NCBI GenBank assembly: GCA_013298545.1
Contig: JAAFIA010000049.1
Location: 1-36,341, forward strand
Source of the DNA: Bacteroidota bacterium
Lineage (GTDB): Bacteria; Bacteroidota; Bacteroidia; Palsa-965
Direction of reading: 5' to 3'
DNA: 36,341 nt
The notes under the pieces were generated by a model. It searched no databases and was not told the DNA's origin. It worked only from the letters and a program-made list of their open reading frames with translations. A program made the position numbers and the translations under genes. Below are positions 24,613 to 33,123 of the stretch, in pieces (positions within the stretch are counted from its first letter, which is position 1; each line of letters begins with the position of its first letter).

Positions 24613-25813
24613 TAGGATAGATTACCATTTGATAGTTTTTCCTGTAATAATGTTTGTGCTTACCACCATCAAGTTCGACGGTAGCACCATCTACCAGCAA
24701 AAATAGGTAATAATTACTGTGTTTTTCTTTGACGTAGATCCGAACTTCTTTCTCATCAAGGCGGTAGTATTTTTTTATACCATCGTCCATATAATAGACA
24801 TCTACTATTCCTAGAAATGTTCTACCCACAGTAGGAATTTTTTCCGTCGTATAAATCCTAAACCCTAAAGGCGCATACGACTGGCTATCTGGCGGCGCAT
24901 TTTCAAAACCAGTAGCTTTAGACTCTTCCTTAATAAACGTATCTGTCTCTTTCTTATCGCCAGCCTTGCCAACGCCCGGACCTGCATCGGTTTGCGGTGC
25001 GGTTTTGACCGGATCGGTTTGCGTTGTATTCCTACTACTCGGTTGCGTCGTGGCATTTTTGCCACCCGTACCCGTTTGTTCGCTCTTAGTGGTATTGGTC
25101 GAATTCGTTTCGCCATCACTTTCCGTTTTCCCATCCGTTCCAGTACCACTTTCTCCACCTTCTTTCTTCTCCTCCGGCAACTCCTCCCCATCCAACATCT
25201 TCTGCAATCGATCCAACAATTTATTCCGATCCATGATCGTTTCCCCATCAAGTTTTTTCAACTCCTCTAAAATCTTTTTAAACGCATCTGAATCCGGTGC
25301 TAGGTCATGGAAATCCAATTGTAAAAAACGTTTTACAAAATCTTCGTCCAAATGTATGCCCGTTCCGGCATCGTTCTTGAGCGCATCGAGCAAGACTTTT
25401 TTTACGGGAGGTTCATCCGCAAACAGTTCATCCAACCGCTTCTGATCCATCGCGCTTTCGCCAGCCATATTGCCTTCAAGTTCTCCGCCGTCGCCTGATG
25501 TGCTTGTTTCGCTACCACTACCACCCGTTCCGGTTTCGTTTTCACCACCTTCTCCTGTTCCGGTTTCGCTCGTTCCTGCTCCAGTTTCACCTTCGCCCGA
25601 ACCTTTGCCACCCGATCTAGACTCCCTGCTCGTTCCTGCCTCGCCCGATTGCATTCCACCTTCAACACCTTCGCCCTGCGGGTCTTGTGCCTCTTCGCCT
25701 TCTTCATCTAAATAGTCCGATGAGATTATATTGTCTAGCGTTTCGGTTGAAGTATGAATTAATTCAAAACTGGCTAGTACATTTAAGGCTTGTAGTCGAT
25801 TTATTTTCTTCAT
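24593..25813 (-). CDS. Low-complexity linker protein with conserved C-terminal domain, unknown function
   Basis: The 406-aa protein has a short helical N-terminus (MKKINRLQALNVLASFELIH), then a Gly/Glu/Thr/Ser-rich linker (about 36-120). A compact acidic helical domain follows (121-215: RLDELFADEPPVKKVLLDAL ... ILEELKKLDG). A second Thr/Ser/Gly/Gln linker spans about 216-315, and the C-terminal beta-rich domain runs 316-406 (GFRIYTTEKIPTVGRTFLGI ... KYYRLDEKEVRIYVKEK). No signal peptide or membrane helix. The last 37 residues exist as extra copies downstream. It lies 64 bases after the candidate immunity gene, in the same direction as the eCIS effector. The modular layout could suit a secreted cargo or a scaffold; neither is shown. 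Confidence 0.78.
   Translation of the reverse strand: MKKINRLQALNVLASFELIHTSTETLDNIISSDYLDEEGEEAQDPQGEGVEGGMQSGEAGTSRESRSGGKGSGEGETGAGTSETGTGEGGENETGTGGSGSETSTSGDGGELEGNMAGESAMDQKRLDELFADEPPVKKVLLDALKNDAGTGIHLDEDFVKRFLQLDFHDLAPDSDAFKKILEELKKLDGETIMDRNKLLDRLQKMLDGEELPEEKKEGGESGTGTDGKTESDGETNSTNTTKSEQTGTGGKNATTQPSSRNTTQTDPVKTAPQTDAGPGVGKAGDKKETDTFIKEESKATGFENAPPDSQSYAPLGFRIYTTEKIPTVGRTFLGIVDVYYMDDGIKKYYRLDEKEVRIYVKEKHSNYYLFLLVDGATVELDGGKHKHYYRKNYQMVIYPNEISRP
24602..24706 (-). repeat. Parental copy of the 105-bp repeat
   Basis: This stretch covers the last 37 codons of the 406-aa gene up to the start of lipoprotein A. It is repeated at 23784-23888 without gaps (six mismatches by eye; the 50 bases at the 24706 end are identical) and, truncated, at 22996-23069. 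Each copy ends at a lipoprotein-gene boundary. Confidence 0.85.
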
Positions 25814-25877
25814 TTATATGTTGATTTTCCAATAGTCAATTGTAATCAAAATATTTTGAGTCTTTTGTGAACGTTCC

Positions 25878-26483
25878 TTATTCCGTATATGTTTTAAGTA
25901 CAATAAAATCTTTTCTTTCTAAAGCGTCGGTTTCTGTTTGTATAGAAAAGACGAAATTGTTCTCTGTTAAATTATGAGATAAGATTATTTTTTTGTGATT
26001 CTCAAAAATAAATTCAACTCCTTTTTCGCTTGGTAACAGTTTCTCTTTGTCATTCAGATTCGCTTTTGTTAAGATATTAATCGTTGTTATTTTTTTATTA
26101 ATCGTGTTTTGAAGATCAGTGGATGATTCAATGGTGTCCAATTTTATGAAGTCAAGGACATCATCGTCATCGAAAATATAATTTTGATTTATCTCTTGAG
26201 TACTGCTTTTTTGCAGACTCATGATTATTGAGTTAAGGTCTTCCGCTGAGGAAAAAGCACATTCCGTACCATCACTAAAAGAAAAAATAAAACTACCAAG
26301 CGCGTATTTAAAGAACGAAAACTGATCACGATAGCCAGCGATACCTACATCATTCAAATAACTTATATGGTCACTATAAGTTTCGTGAGAAGCTTTTATT
26401 ATCGAACGAATTTCTTTACCAATAATATTTTCTAAAATATTATTGTTATCTGATGGAATAGTCCAGTTGAATTGTGTTTGCAT
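25878..26483 (-). CDS. Candidate immunity protein of the DUF4157-kinase effector
   Basis: The 201-aa protein is acidic, soluble and without signal peptide (MQTQFNWTIPSDNNNILENI ...). Its ATG (26483) shares one base with the stop of the 1567-aa gene (TAATG), the tightest possible coupling. It contains SFFKYALGSFIFSFSDGTEC and DLNSIIMSL. I do not recognise a family. A small acidic cytoplasmic protein coupled to a toxin-like gene is the usual setting for an immunity or chaperone protein, so immunity against the kinase domain is inferred from position only. Confidence 0.72.
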   Translation of the reverse strand: MQTQFNWTIPSDNNNILENIIGKEIRSIIKASHETYSDHISYLNDVGIAGYRDQFSFFKYALGSFIFSFSDGTECAFSSAEDLNSIIMSLQKSSTQEINQNYIFDDDDVLDFIKLDTIESSTDLQNTINKKITTINILTKANLNDKEKLLPSEKGVEFIFENHKKIILSHNLTENNFVFSIQTETDALERKDFIVLKTYTE

Positions 26484-29400
26484 TATATACCTTTTTTAGA
26501 AGCTACTTCAATAAGTTTGTCAATCATTTGCAGATTCCATTTTGATGGTGCTTGCCCAACAAAAATAGCTAAAGGGTCTGCAATTACAATACTTCCATCT
26601 TTAGCAATTAAGAACTGTAGGTCATCAATCTTTATTTTTCTATTGATTAAGTTGTTTTTTATAAGATTCAAATCACGAATGCTTTTCTGATTTAGAAATG
26701 CAGAGTCCCCTACGATTTTCATTTTATCACCCACTCGTTTTACAATATCCTTGCTGCCTTGTGCATATTTTTTCATAATAAGAGCAGGTTGCCCTTCATG
26801 AATACCCCTCTCAAGTATTTCAACTACAGGAAGATTGTTTTCTGATAGCTGGCGCAGCAATGCGACTTCTTCATCAATTGCTGATCCTGGTTTACCTTTT
26901 TTCAAAACTGCAATAACTTCATCTTGATGTCCAACAATATCATAGACAATTTTATTTCCCCCTTCTCCAATTTGCTGGCCTAATTTCAAATTATCAAATA
27001 AACTCCCATTACTCGCTTTTTGCATCCCCTTCTCGACATCTCCCGCCGCTTCTCTCCAGATCCGTTTCAAGTCGGCCAATTCTTCTGGTGTGAATTCATC
27101 GCCAAGTTTCATCAGCCCTTTTTTGATGAATGCTTGTTTGGCAAGTATTAAAAACTGGTCAAACATAGCCATGCCTTCGCGAATGCCGTAATAGGCCATT
27201 TTCACTAAGTCGGCTACAAGTGCAGGATCAACTCCCGTATAGAGTCGTGAACTGGCGGTTTTATAAAAACTTTTTGCGGCATTGTTATACCCTTCACGCA
27301 TTCTGGCAGCGGTTTTGATTTTATCAGCCAATTTTGCTTCCAATGTGCCGCCTTGTGAAGCTAAATCAACAGCCTTTTCAAATTTGGAGACTTCGCCTGT
27401 AATCGCAAGCTCTTGTGCTGGTGCTTGTATAGCTTTTAGCCCTTTGTAAAGCGAGCCAATATCCAGTAAAGCACCGCCAACAGCTAAAAATATCCAAATC
27501 ATGCTTGGGTCTTGTGAGAGAAGACCTGCACCAGCAAGGTTTTTTTCGCGTTCATAATTTTTAACTGCATCAACGATAAAATAAACATCGATTGCCAACA
27601 TGCCAGCCGCAGCCAAACCAGCTACAATAACAGGTGTTCCTGTACCTAGTGTGATAATAGAAAGGGCGATGCTTACAATTGCTACAAGTATCCCAATCAC
27701 AATTTGATTTGTTCTTTCAACAGAAATTGCATGCTGTATAATTGTATTTTGAACAGTATTATCTCGAATGCCATAATTCTGCATTGTTAACGCCACAGCA
27801 TTATCAATACTATACATGTCTTTTTCTCCACCGTTTTCTAAGAGATGATTTTTGGAATTATTTACATCGTTTTTTCGCTCTCTTATGTAATCAAGTAAAA
27901 CTTTTTGCAGTTGCTCGGGCGTTTTTGCACTTCCGATTTCTTTTTTTGGCGTTCGATATTGAATTAATAAACTTTCATCATCAAATATTGGATGCTTTTC
28001 ATAAAGTGGTTTTAACTGTGATCGTCCAATTACCATTGCGTCATTTACTTTTTTTGTAGCAAAGTCCGCTTTTTCTTTTTCTTCGTCACCAAGACCACGC
28101 CCTGTTGAAGTTGTGCTTGGTACACCTTTTTCTGCATAACTATTGTTAATTGCTTCATATTTTATTCCTTCTGCAATTGTTTCGCGAAAATCAGACAATT
28201 GATCAAACAAGTTGCGTACGTTATTGATATTGCTGTAATCTTTTTCTGCTGCATTCAATTTGTCTTCAAAGATTTTAGTCATACCAAGTGCGGTAGAGCT
28301 TACAGCGTATCGAAATCCTTTTTCAAAACTTGCTATCAATACTCCATAGGCTTTTACGTCGGGCTGTAGCCCATGCTTTACCAATAATTCTTCAAGTTCT
28401 TTCTTTAGTTTTTTTCCACTTTGATGTCGTTTTCTTTGATGTGTTAAGCCGCTATATCTTTTATACAGTTTATAACATTCTTCCGTTCCTGTGAGTTTTA
28501 GATTGGCCTCTTTGAAGTCAATCAAATTTTGTTCTCGTTGCAAATCGCCTGATTCTTCATCCACTTCCGCTTGATTCTCGGCTTTGTCCATACGCTCATC
28601 AAGATTGTCAATAATTTGCTGCGATTCTTTTTTGAATGTTTCTAGTTTTACTGCTAGTTCATCGTTTAGTGTTGTTATTTGTTCTTGGTTTTTGGTTTCT
28701 AAATCATCTACGTGTGTTTTCATTTCACGTTTTGCGCCTTTTACATCGCGAATTATTTGACGCAAATGTGCTTCTCGCCATCTCAACTGTTTATCAACGC
28801 CTTCCTGTTTGGTTGCTTCTAGAGATGCCGAAGATGTTTCAAGTTGTTTTTTGAAATCGGTTGTTCCTACTGATGCTAGTACATTAAATCCTTCTTGAAT
28901 TTCGATTTTTAGAGATTCTAATGCGATTTTATGTTCGTCATTTGTTTTTTGAACAGCACTATTGGCTTGTGTTAGAAGTGGGTCAATAGTTTCATTTGTT
29001 AGATTTATTTGTTCTTGTAGTTTCTTCTTTCGCGGAGTTCTAAGGCCTTGTTGTGAATTTTGAAAAGCTTCTAGCTGTGTTTTAGATTCTTTTATGTAAT
29101 CATTAGATGCATTATTTAGATCAGAAACAGCACCCGTATAAAATTCATTAATTACACCTTCTTGAATATTCCCATAGTCGTTGATTTTATCATAATACAC
29201 TTGTAGTGTTGATAAGAATAAATCGATCAATTCGATGGCTTTGGCATCTATCTTGTCATAGTATTCATACATTAAATTTAATGCTTCTTTTTTATCAGTT
29301 TCTCCACGATGGTCTATGATTTCATTTGTTGCAATTTGAGTTTGATAGATGTATTGTATAGCATCAAGCTTATTCATTTCTGCATCAAAGTCAGCATAAG

Positions 29401-31186
29401 TATCATACATTCCTGCTGATACATTGTCATGTCCTTTCGCTTCTTCAATCGTTTTCTCCCCAAGTTCATTAATTTCATCGTTTGCATTATATGCTTCTTT
29501 TATTACTGCGCGTTGTTTTCCTTTTTTCAATAGTGGACTATCCCCATTTTTAGTTGTATTTATTTTTTTATAGCGGGAGCTTCCTTTTGCAATCACAAGG
29601 TCCCCCATTTCACCTGCCACAGAACGAATGTTTGCATTAAACTCATCATATATTCTTTTGATTTCAGTCTTCTGATCCTCGTGCAGATTTTCAATATTAG
29701 TTACTGTTGTTGTGGTATAAGCATCAAGCTTTTTTTTCTGATCTTCTGTATTATTATTGATAACTGTATGGCTTCCTTTGTAATATTTTTCGATGATTGG
29801 TTTTGCTAGTCCAGCTTCCTTTTTTATTTGTTCTATCATACCAAATACTTGCAACTCTTTGCTTAGTGCATCAGTATTGATTGATGTATTCAAATCGCTC
29901 ATTAGTGTTTGTAGGTCAGCTTCTAATGATCTTTTGTTTGAACTTACATTAGATGATACTGCATTGATTTTTCCAGCAGTTTGCTGAAGAAATGAGGTTG
30001 CCAATTCACTAGCTTCCTTTCTTTTGCGTTCTTTTCTTTTTTTGTCAATGACAATATGTCTTCTCCTTGTATAATCAATAGTCCCATTTTCTAGGCTTTC
30101 TGTTTCTGCATTTGTATCTGGTAGTTTATCGAGTGTTCTCTCAGTTCTATTAAACTTGGAAGTAGTACTTGATCCACCTGTGTAAATTTTAGAAGCTTCA
30201 TAGCCATTCAGTATTTGTGGGTCAGTAATGATATTCATCCACAGTTGCGTAGGATTGAGCGTTGGGTTTTTGTCAATCAATGTTTTTAAGATGGTTTCAA
30301 TGTATTCATCATTGCTAGTTGAACCATTTCCCAGTATCTGCTTTAATTTATCCCAACTATAATCTGGGACACCGGCAAAATACCTCTTTGCAAATACTTT
30401 TGCTGGCATTGCTTTCCGGGCCACCCCGCCCCCCTGCATACCCGCATGCACCAATTCATGCACCAACAACTCAAACCCTTCTGTTGTATCTGGATTGTAC
30501 TTTCCGCTTTGGAAATAAATATGATTCCCTTTTGTAAACGCTAGCGCGTTGATGCCTCGCGCCAACGCGTCTGCCTTCGCATCTGTATGTATGCGCACAT
30601 GCGCCAAACCCACACCCATACGCGCTTCTAAGTCTGCACGCAATTTTTCAGGCAAGGCAAAACCGCCCGATTCTGCTGCGGCCAATTCCGAATCAAATGC
30701 TGCCGATGTTTCTAACGTTCCATTTTCCGATTCGTGCATCAAGGCTAGTGGTGCCGTTGAAGAAGTATCTTGTGCGCGCGTAACGGTTTCTTCTGACGGA
30801 ACAGTAGCTGTATTATTTTCTGTTTGTTTATTTTCTATGACTTGTTTTGTTACTTGCTCTGCATGTTGCTCCACCGCATCGCCCGGCTGCGAAATTTTTG
30901 TTGTAGCCGAATTTGACGTTTGTGTTGTAGTCTGAAATTGATTTTGAAACGCCTTGCGCAACGCATTGTAATCGCGGTGATCTGCATTGTGATACGCATT
31001 GACTACTTCGCCTTGCGTAATCAACTCGCCATTACTCGCCTCGTTGTAGGGCTTTCCCAGTTTGGCTTTCACATTCGGCCAATCGTTGGCGTAATACCAA
31101 TCGCGTTCGTCTTCCTCTTCCCGCTTTTTATTTTTGCGAGCTATTTCGTTGGGGTGCTGTGTTATGCGTTCGCGTTCGTTGTACAT
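26483..31186 (-). CDS. DUF4157 (eCIS core) effector with C-terminal protein-kinase-like domain
   Basis: The 1567-aa protein has, in order: a charged N-terminus; a Gln/Thr/Ser-rich linker (about 80-175); a DUF4157 domain (about 177-250: LPEKLRADLEARMG, VRIHTD, AFTKGNHIYF, ELLVHELVHAGMQ with the zinc-protease-like HELVH at 243-247); a coiled coil over most of 340-1100; a hydrophobic segment (about 1161-1205 and 1227-1245); a linker; and from about 1397 a kinase-like domain. That domain has a Gly loop IGEGGNKIVYD (1406-1416), AVLKKG with the probable beta-3 lysine, EEVALLRQL as alpha-C, and a catalytic-loop-like IDDLQFLI with VIADP as DFG equivalent (Asp1537). DUF4157 marks cargo or associated proteins of extracellular contractile injection systems. 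It follows the AAA+ gene by 43 bases. Kinase activity is inferred. Confidence 0.88.
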   Translation of the reverse strand: MYNERERITQHPNEIARKNKKREEEDERDWYYANDWPNVKAKLGKPYNEASNGELITQGEVVNAYHNADHRDYNALRKAFQNQFQTTTQTSNSATTKISQPGDAVEQHAEQVTKQVIENKQTENNTATVPSEETVTRAQDTSSTAPLALMHESENGTLETSAAFDSELAAAESGGFALPEKLRADLEARMGVGLAHVRIHTDAKADALARGINALAFTKGNHIYFQSGKYNPDTTEGFELLVHELVHAGMQGGGVARKAMPAKVFAKRYFAGVPDYSWDKLKQILGNGSTSNDEYIETILKTLIDKNPTLNPTQLWMNIITDPQILNGYEASKIYTGGSSTTSKFNRTERTLDKLPDTNAETESLENGTIDYTRRRHIVIDKKRKERKRKEASELATSFLQQTAGKINAVSSNVSSNKRSLEADLQTLMSDLNTSINTDALSKELQVFGMIEQIKKEAGLAKPIIEKYYKGSHTVINNNTEDQKKKLDAYTTTTVTNIENLHEDQKTEIKRIYDEFNANIRSVAGEMGDLVIAKGSSRYKKINTTKNGDSPLLKKGKQRAVIKEAYNANDEINELGEKTIEEAKGHDNVSAGMYDTYADFDAEMNKLDAIQYIYQTQIATNEIIDHRGETDKKEALNLMYEYYDKIDAKAIELIDLFLSTLQVYYDKINDYGNIQEGVINEFYTGAVSDLNNASNDYIKESKTQLEAFQNSQQGLRTPRKKKLQEQINLTNETIDPLLTQANSAVQKTNDEHKIALESLKIEIQEGFNVLASVGTTDFKKQLETSSASLEATKQEGVDKQLRWREAHLRQIIRDVKGAKREMKTHVDDLETKNQEQITTLNDELAVKLETFKKESQQIIDNLDERMDKAENQAEVDEESGDLQREQNLIDFKEANLKLTGTEECYKLYKRYSGLTHQRKRHQSGKKLKKELEELLVKHGLQPDVKAYGVLIASFEKGFRYAVSSTALGMTKIFEDKLNAAEKDYSNINNVRNLFDQLSDFRETIAEGIKYEAINNSYAEKGVPSTTSTGRGLGDEEKEKADFATKKVNDAMVIGRSQLKPLYEKHPIFDDESLLIQYRTPKKEIGSAKTPEQLQKVLLDYIRERKNDVNNSKNHLLENGGEKDMYSIDNAVALTMQNYGIRDNTVQNTIIQHAISVERTNQIVIGILVAIVSIALSIITLGTGTPVIVAGLAAAGMLAIDVYFIVDAVKNYEREKNLAGAGLLSQDPSMIWIFLAVGGALLDIGSLYKGLKAIQAPAQELAITGEVSKFEKAVDLASQGGTLEAKLADKIKTAARMREGYNNAAKSFYKTASSRLYTGVDPALVADLVKMAYYGIREGMAMFDQFLILAKQAFIKKGLMKLGDEFTPEELADLKRIWREAAGDVEKGMQKASNGSLFDNLKLGQQIGEGGNKIVYDIVGHQDEVIAVLKKGKPGSAIDEEVALLRQLSENNLPVVEILERGIHEGQPALIMKKYAQGSKDIVKRVGDKMKIVGDSAFLNQKSIRDLNLIKNNLINRKIKIDDLQFLIAKDGSIVIADPLAIFVGQAPSKWNLQMIDKLIEVASKKGI

Positions 31187-31229
31187 GAGAGAAGAATTAA
31201 AAAAGCAAGTGATAAAAAGTGTTCAAAAA

Positions 31230-32666
31230 TTATTTTACAGGATAATTCGGTGTTCGGTTTTCTTTGGCAAACTCTAAATCCATGAAATACATCAAATCGG
31301 CAACGTCGATTTCTGTTTTCTTTTTGGCTTCTGTCGCCACACAACAATTGAAAACGATGTTCGCGATATTGGCACCCGTTAAATCATAGCCCGAAATTTT
31401 CTCAAAACCCATTCCTGCCGGATAGGTATATCCTTTCGGTTCTGCAATTTTCCAGAGTAAAGCACGCTCTTCGCGCAAGGGTCGCGGAAAAAATGTAGCA
31501 ATGCGAAAACGGCGACGCATGGCGCCGTCGATATTGTCTTTGAGGTTTGTGGCCAAAATGCACAAACCATCAAACTCTTCGATGCGTTGCAGCAAATAAC
31601 TCATTTCTAAATTGGCCCATTTGTCTTTTGCATCGCTGATTCCGGTGCGTTGCGAAAAAAGAGCATCAGCTTCGTCGAAAAATAAAATCCAGTTTTTTCC
31701 TTGAGCGCGATCAAAAAGACGGGCTAAGTTTTTTTCTGTTTCACCAACCCACTTGCTCACCATCTGCGATAGATCGACCCGAAAAACATGCTTGCCAGTT
31801 TTCTTGCCAATGAGTGCTGCCGTAAACGATTTTCCAGTTCCCGGCGGACCATAAAAAAGTACAGGATACGATCCGCGCAAACTGCCTGCTGCACGATCTA
31901 AGACTTCTGATCCATGTGCGGCCCATTTCATGACTTCCAAAACTTCGCGCATGGTATTGCGTGGCAAAACCAATTGCTCCCAATCCAACTTCGTCGTTAA
32001 TAACGTTGCCGGAAAATCGCGACCATAATCGGGACGCGGCTCACGGCCACAAACTAAAAAGTCGATGTACTCCGAAGCCAGATCGAGCAAATACAAGCGA
32101 TTAATGGGCAAGGCATCTTCGCCACGCGGCTCGCGCAGAAAAATAACTTGCTGTTTAAACAAAGCGCCATGACGGTATGCGGTTTGATACATTTCGGCTT
32201 CGAGATTCGTATCGTTGCCCGCCGCCAAAAAAAGCCAAGTCGAAAGGTCGGGCAAAAACACATGTGTGTTTTTAACCAATTGTCCATTGATGCGACTGGT
32301 TATGGCTGCGTTGCCATTCGATCGAACTTCGGCGAGTACGTGTAACGTTTCAGGGCGGTGGTGCGGTGCGAGGGCGAGCAGAAGAAGCAGGCGTTCTGCG
32401 GCATTGAGGTCATGGTGTTTGACAAGCGCGGCGTAAGGGCCAAGCGCGTTGGCGAGGGCCGGCGGTGCGAGGGAAGAAAAATCCCATTGCTCATCTAAAG
32501 AACAATTTTGTTTATCATCGATGCTTACGCGGTTTCGTAACACATCGTCTAGCCATTGGTATTCCGCTTGAATGACTTCGTTATTGATGCGAATACCATC
32601 GCTGTTGAGCATGCCTTTTTCGTGGTATAAATGTGCCGCATTGCAAGCTTCTTCGTGAACGTACAT
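31230..32666 (-). CDS. AAA+ ATPase of the eCIS (Afp15/Pvc15) type
   Basis: The 478-aa protein starts at the ATG at 32666 (MYVHEEACNAAHLYHEKGML); further upstream only a TTG is in frame. The N-terminal 260 residues are a helical/winged region. The AAA+ module has Walker A GPPGTGKS (273-280), Walker B WILFFDEAD (326-334), sensor 1 in ILATN (Asn374) and the arginine-finger region MRRRFR (383-388). A C-terminal lid helical bundle follows (FEKISGYDLTGANIANIVFN). ATPases of this form are a hallmark of eCIS loci, where they are needed for assembly or cargo loading. Here it leads directly into the DUF4157 effector gene. It could also be a generic CDC48-like AAA protein, but the neighbour supports the eCIS call. 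Confidence 0.87.
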   Translation of the reverse strand: MYVHEEACNAAHLYHEKGMLNSDGIRINNEVIQAEYQWLDDVLRNRVSIDDKQNCSLDEQWDFSSLAPPALANALGPYAALVKHHDLNAAERLLLLLALAPHHRPETLHVLAEVRSNGNAAITSRINGQLVKNTHVFLPDLSTWLFLAAGNDTNLEAEMYQTAYRHGALFKQQVIFLREPRGEDALPINRLYLLDLASEYIDFLVCGREPRPDYGRDFPATLLTTKLDWEQLVLPRNTMREVLEVMKWAAHGSEVLDRAAGSLRGSYPVLFYGPPGTGKSFTAALIGKKTGKHVFRVDLSQMVSKWVGETEKNLARLFDRAQGKNWILFFDEADALFSQRTGISDAKDKWANLEMSYLLQRIEEFDGLCILATNLKDNIDGAMRRRFRIATFFPRPLREERALLWKIAEPKGYTYPAGMGFEKISGYDLTGANIANIVFNCCVATEAKKKTEIDVADLMYFMDLEFAKENRTPNYPVK

Positions 32667-33123
32667 AAGTAGTTTGTATGTGTTTTTCAGTTCGTTTTTT
32701 TTCGCATGTCCATTTTTCCGCAACAGGTGTTGTGAAAAAAACAGTATGCATCACTAACAAATTTCCGATATGCAAAAGCCAATGTCAAGGAATGTTTTTG
32801 TCGAAATTCGCTATGCGTTTTTGTAGGCCAACCTCTGTAACAATCTGAAAATCAAGAATCGCCACCGGACGCACCCCCCTTTTTTCATCATCTAGTTTTT
32901 GTGAATTACCGTATTTATTTGTGAGTATTCCACTTACAATTGATGATACAAAAGCAAATAATTCGTTTATAAAAAACAAATAAAATAGCGGAAGCCATAA
33001 TAGACAAGGGTTTTAGCAACTCAAAAAGTGTTCAAAAAGCGAATGAAGGCTATTTTTAAGGTGCAGAAATGCCTGAAATGCCTGTCAAAAAAGGGTTTCA
33101 GCGTAAGTAATATGCATGGCTCC
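32667..33123. other. Intergenic region between the eCIS-type unit and the next genes
   Basis: 457 bases without a convincing gene. A leftward frame of 64 codons (32979-32785, TTG start, FFINELFAFVSSIVSGILTN with tail VRPVAILDFQIVTEVGLQKR) could be a small membrane peptide or a remnant. A possible weak promoter for the ATPase gene reads leftward TTG (32788-32786), 20 bases, GAAATTTG (32765-32758). A direct doublet AAATGCCTG is present near 33067-33084. Confidence 0.45.
32758..32788 (-). promoter_or_regulatory. Possible promoter of the ATPase-effector operon
   Basis: Leftward TTG, 20 bases, GAAATTTG; one mismatch from TAnnTTTG. It lies about 90 bases before the ATPase ATG at 32666 and is the best candidate I see for the operon. 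Confidence 0.3.

Noticed and set aside
23784-24706. Insertion sequence explaining the direct repeats
   Set aside because: No transposase, no terminal inverted repeats and no target duplication; repeat boundaries follow gene ends, fitting recombination between coding copies.
24865-25715. Several long opposite-strand and alternate-frame open frames
   Set aside because: They mirror the Gly/Glu/Ser/Thr-rich linkers of the 406-aa gene; compositions such as runs of Pro/Val/Ser or Arg/Lys are artefacts of GC-skewed codons, with no start context or conserved features.
32785-32979. 64-aa membrane peptide
   Set aside because: TTG start only, no promoter, and the two halves look unlike each other; noted as a possible remnant within the intergenic region but not called as a gene.
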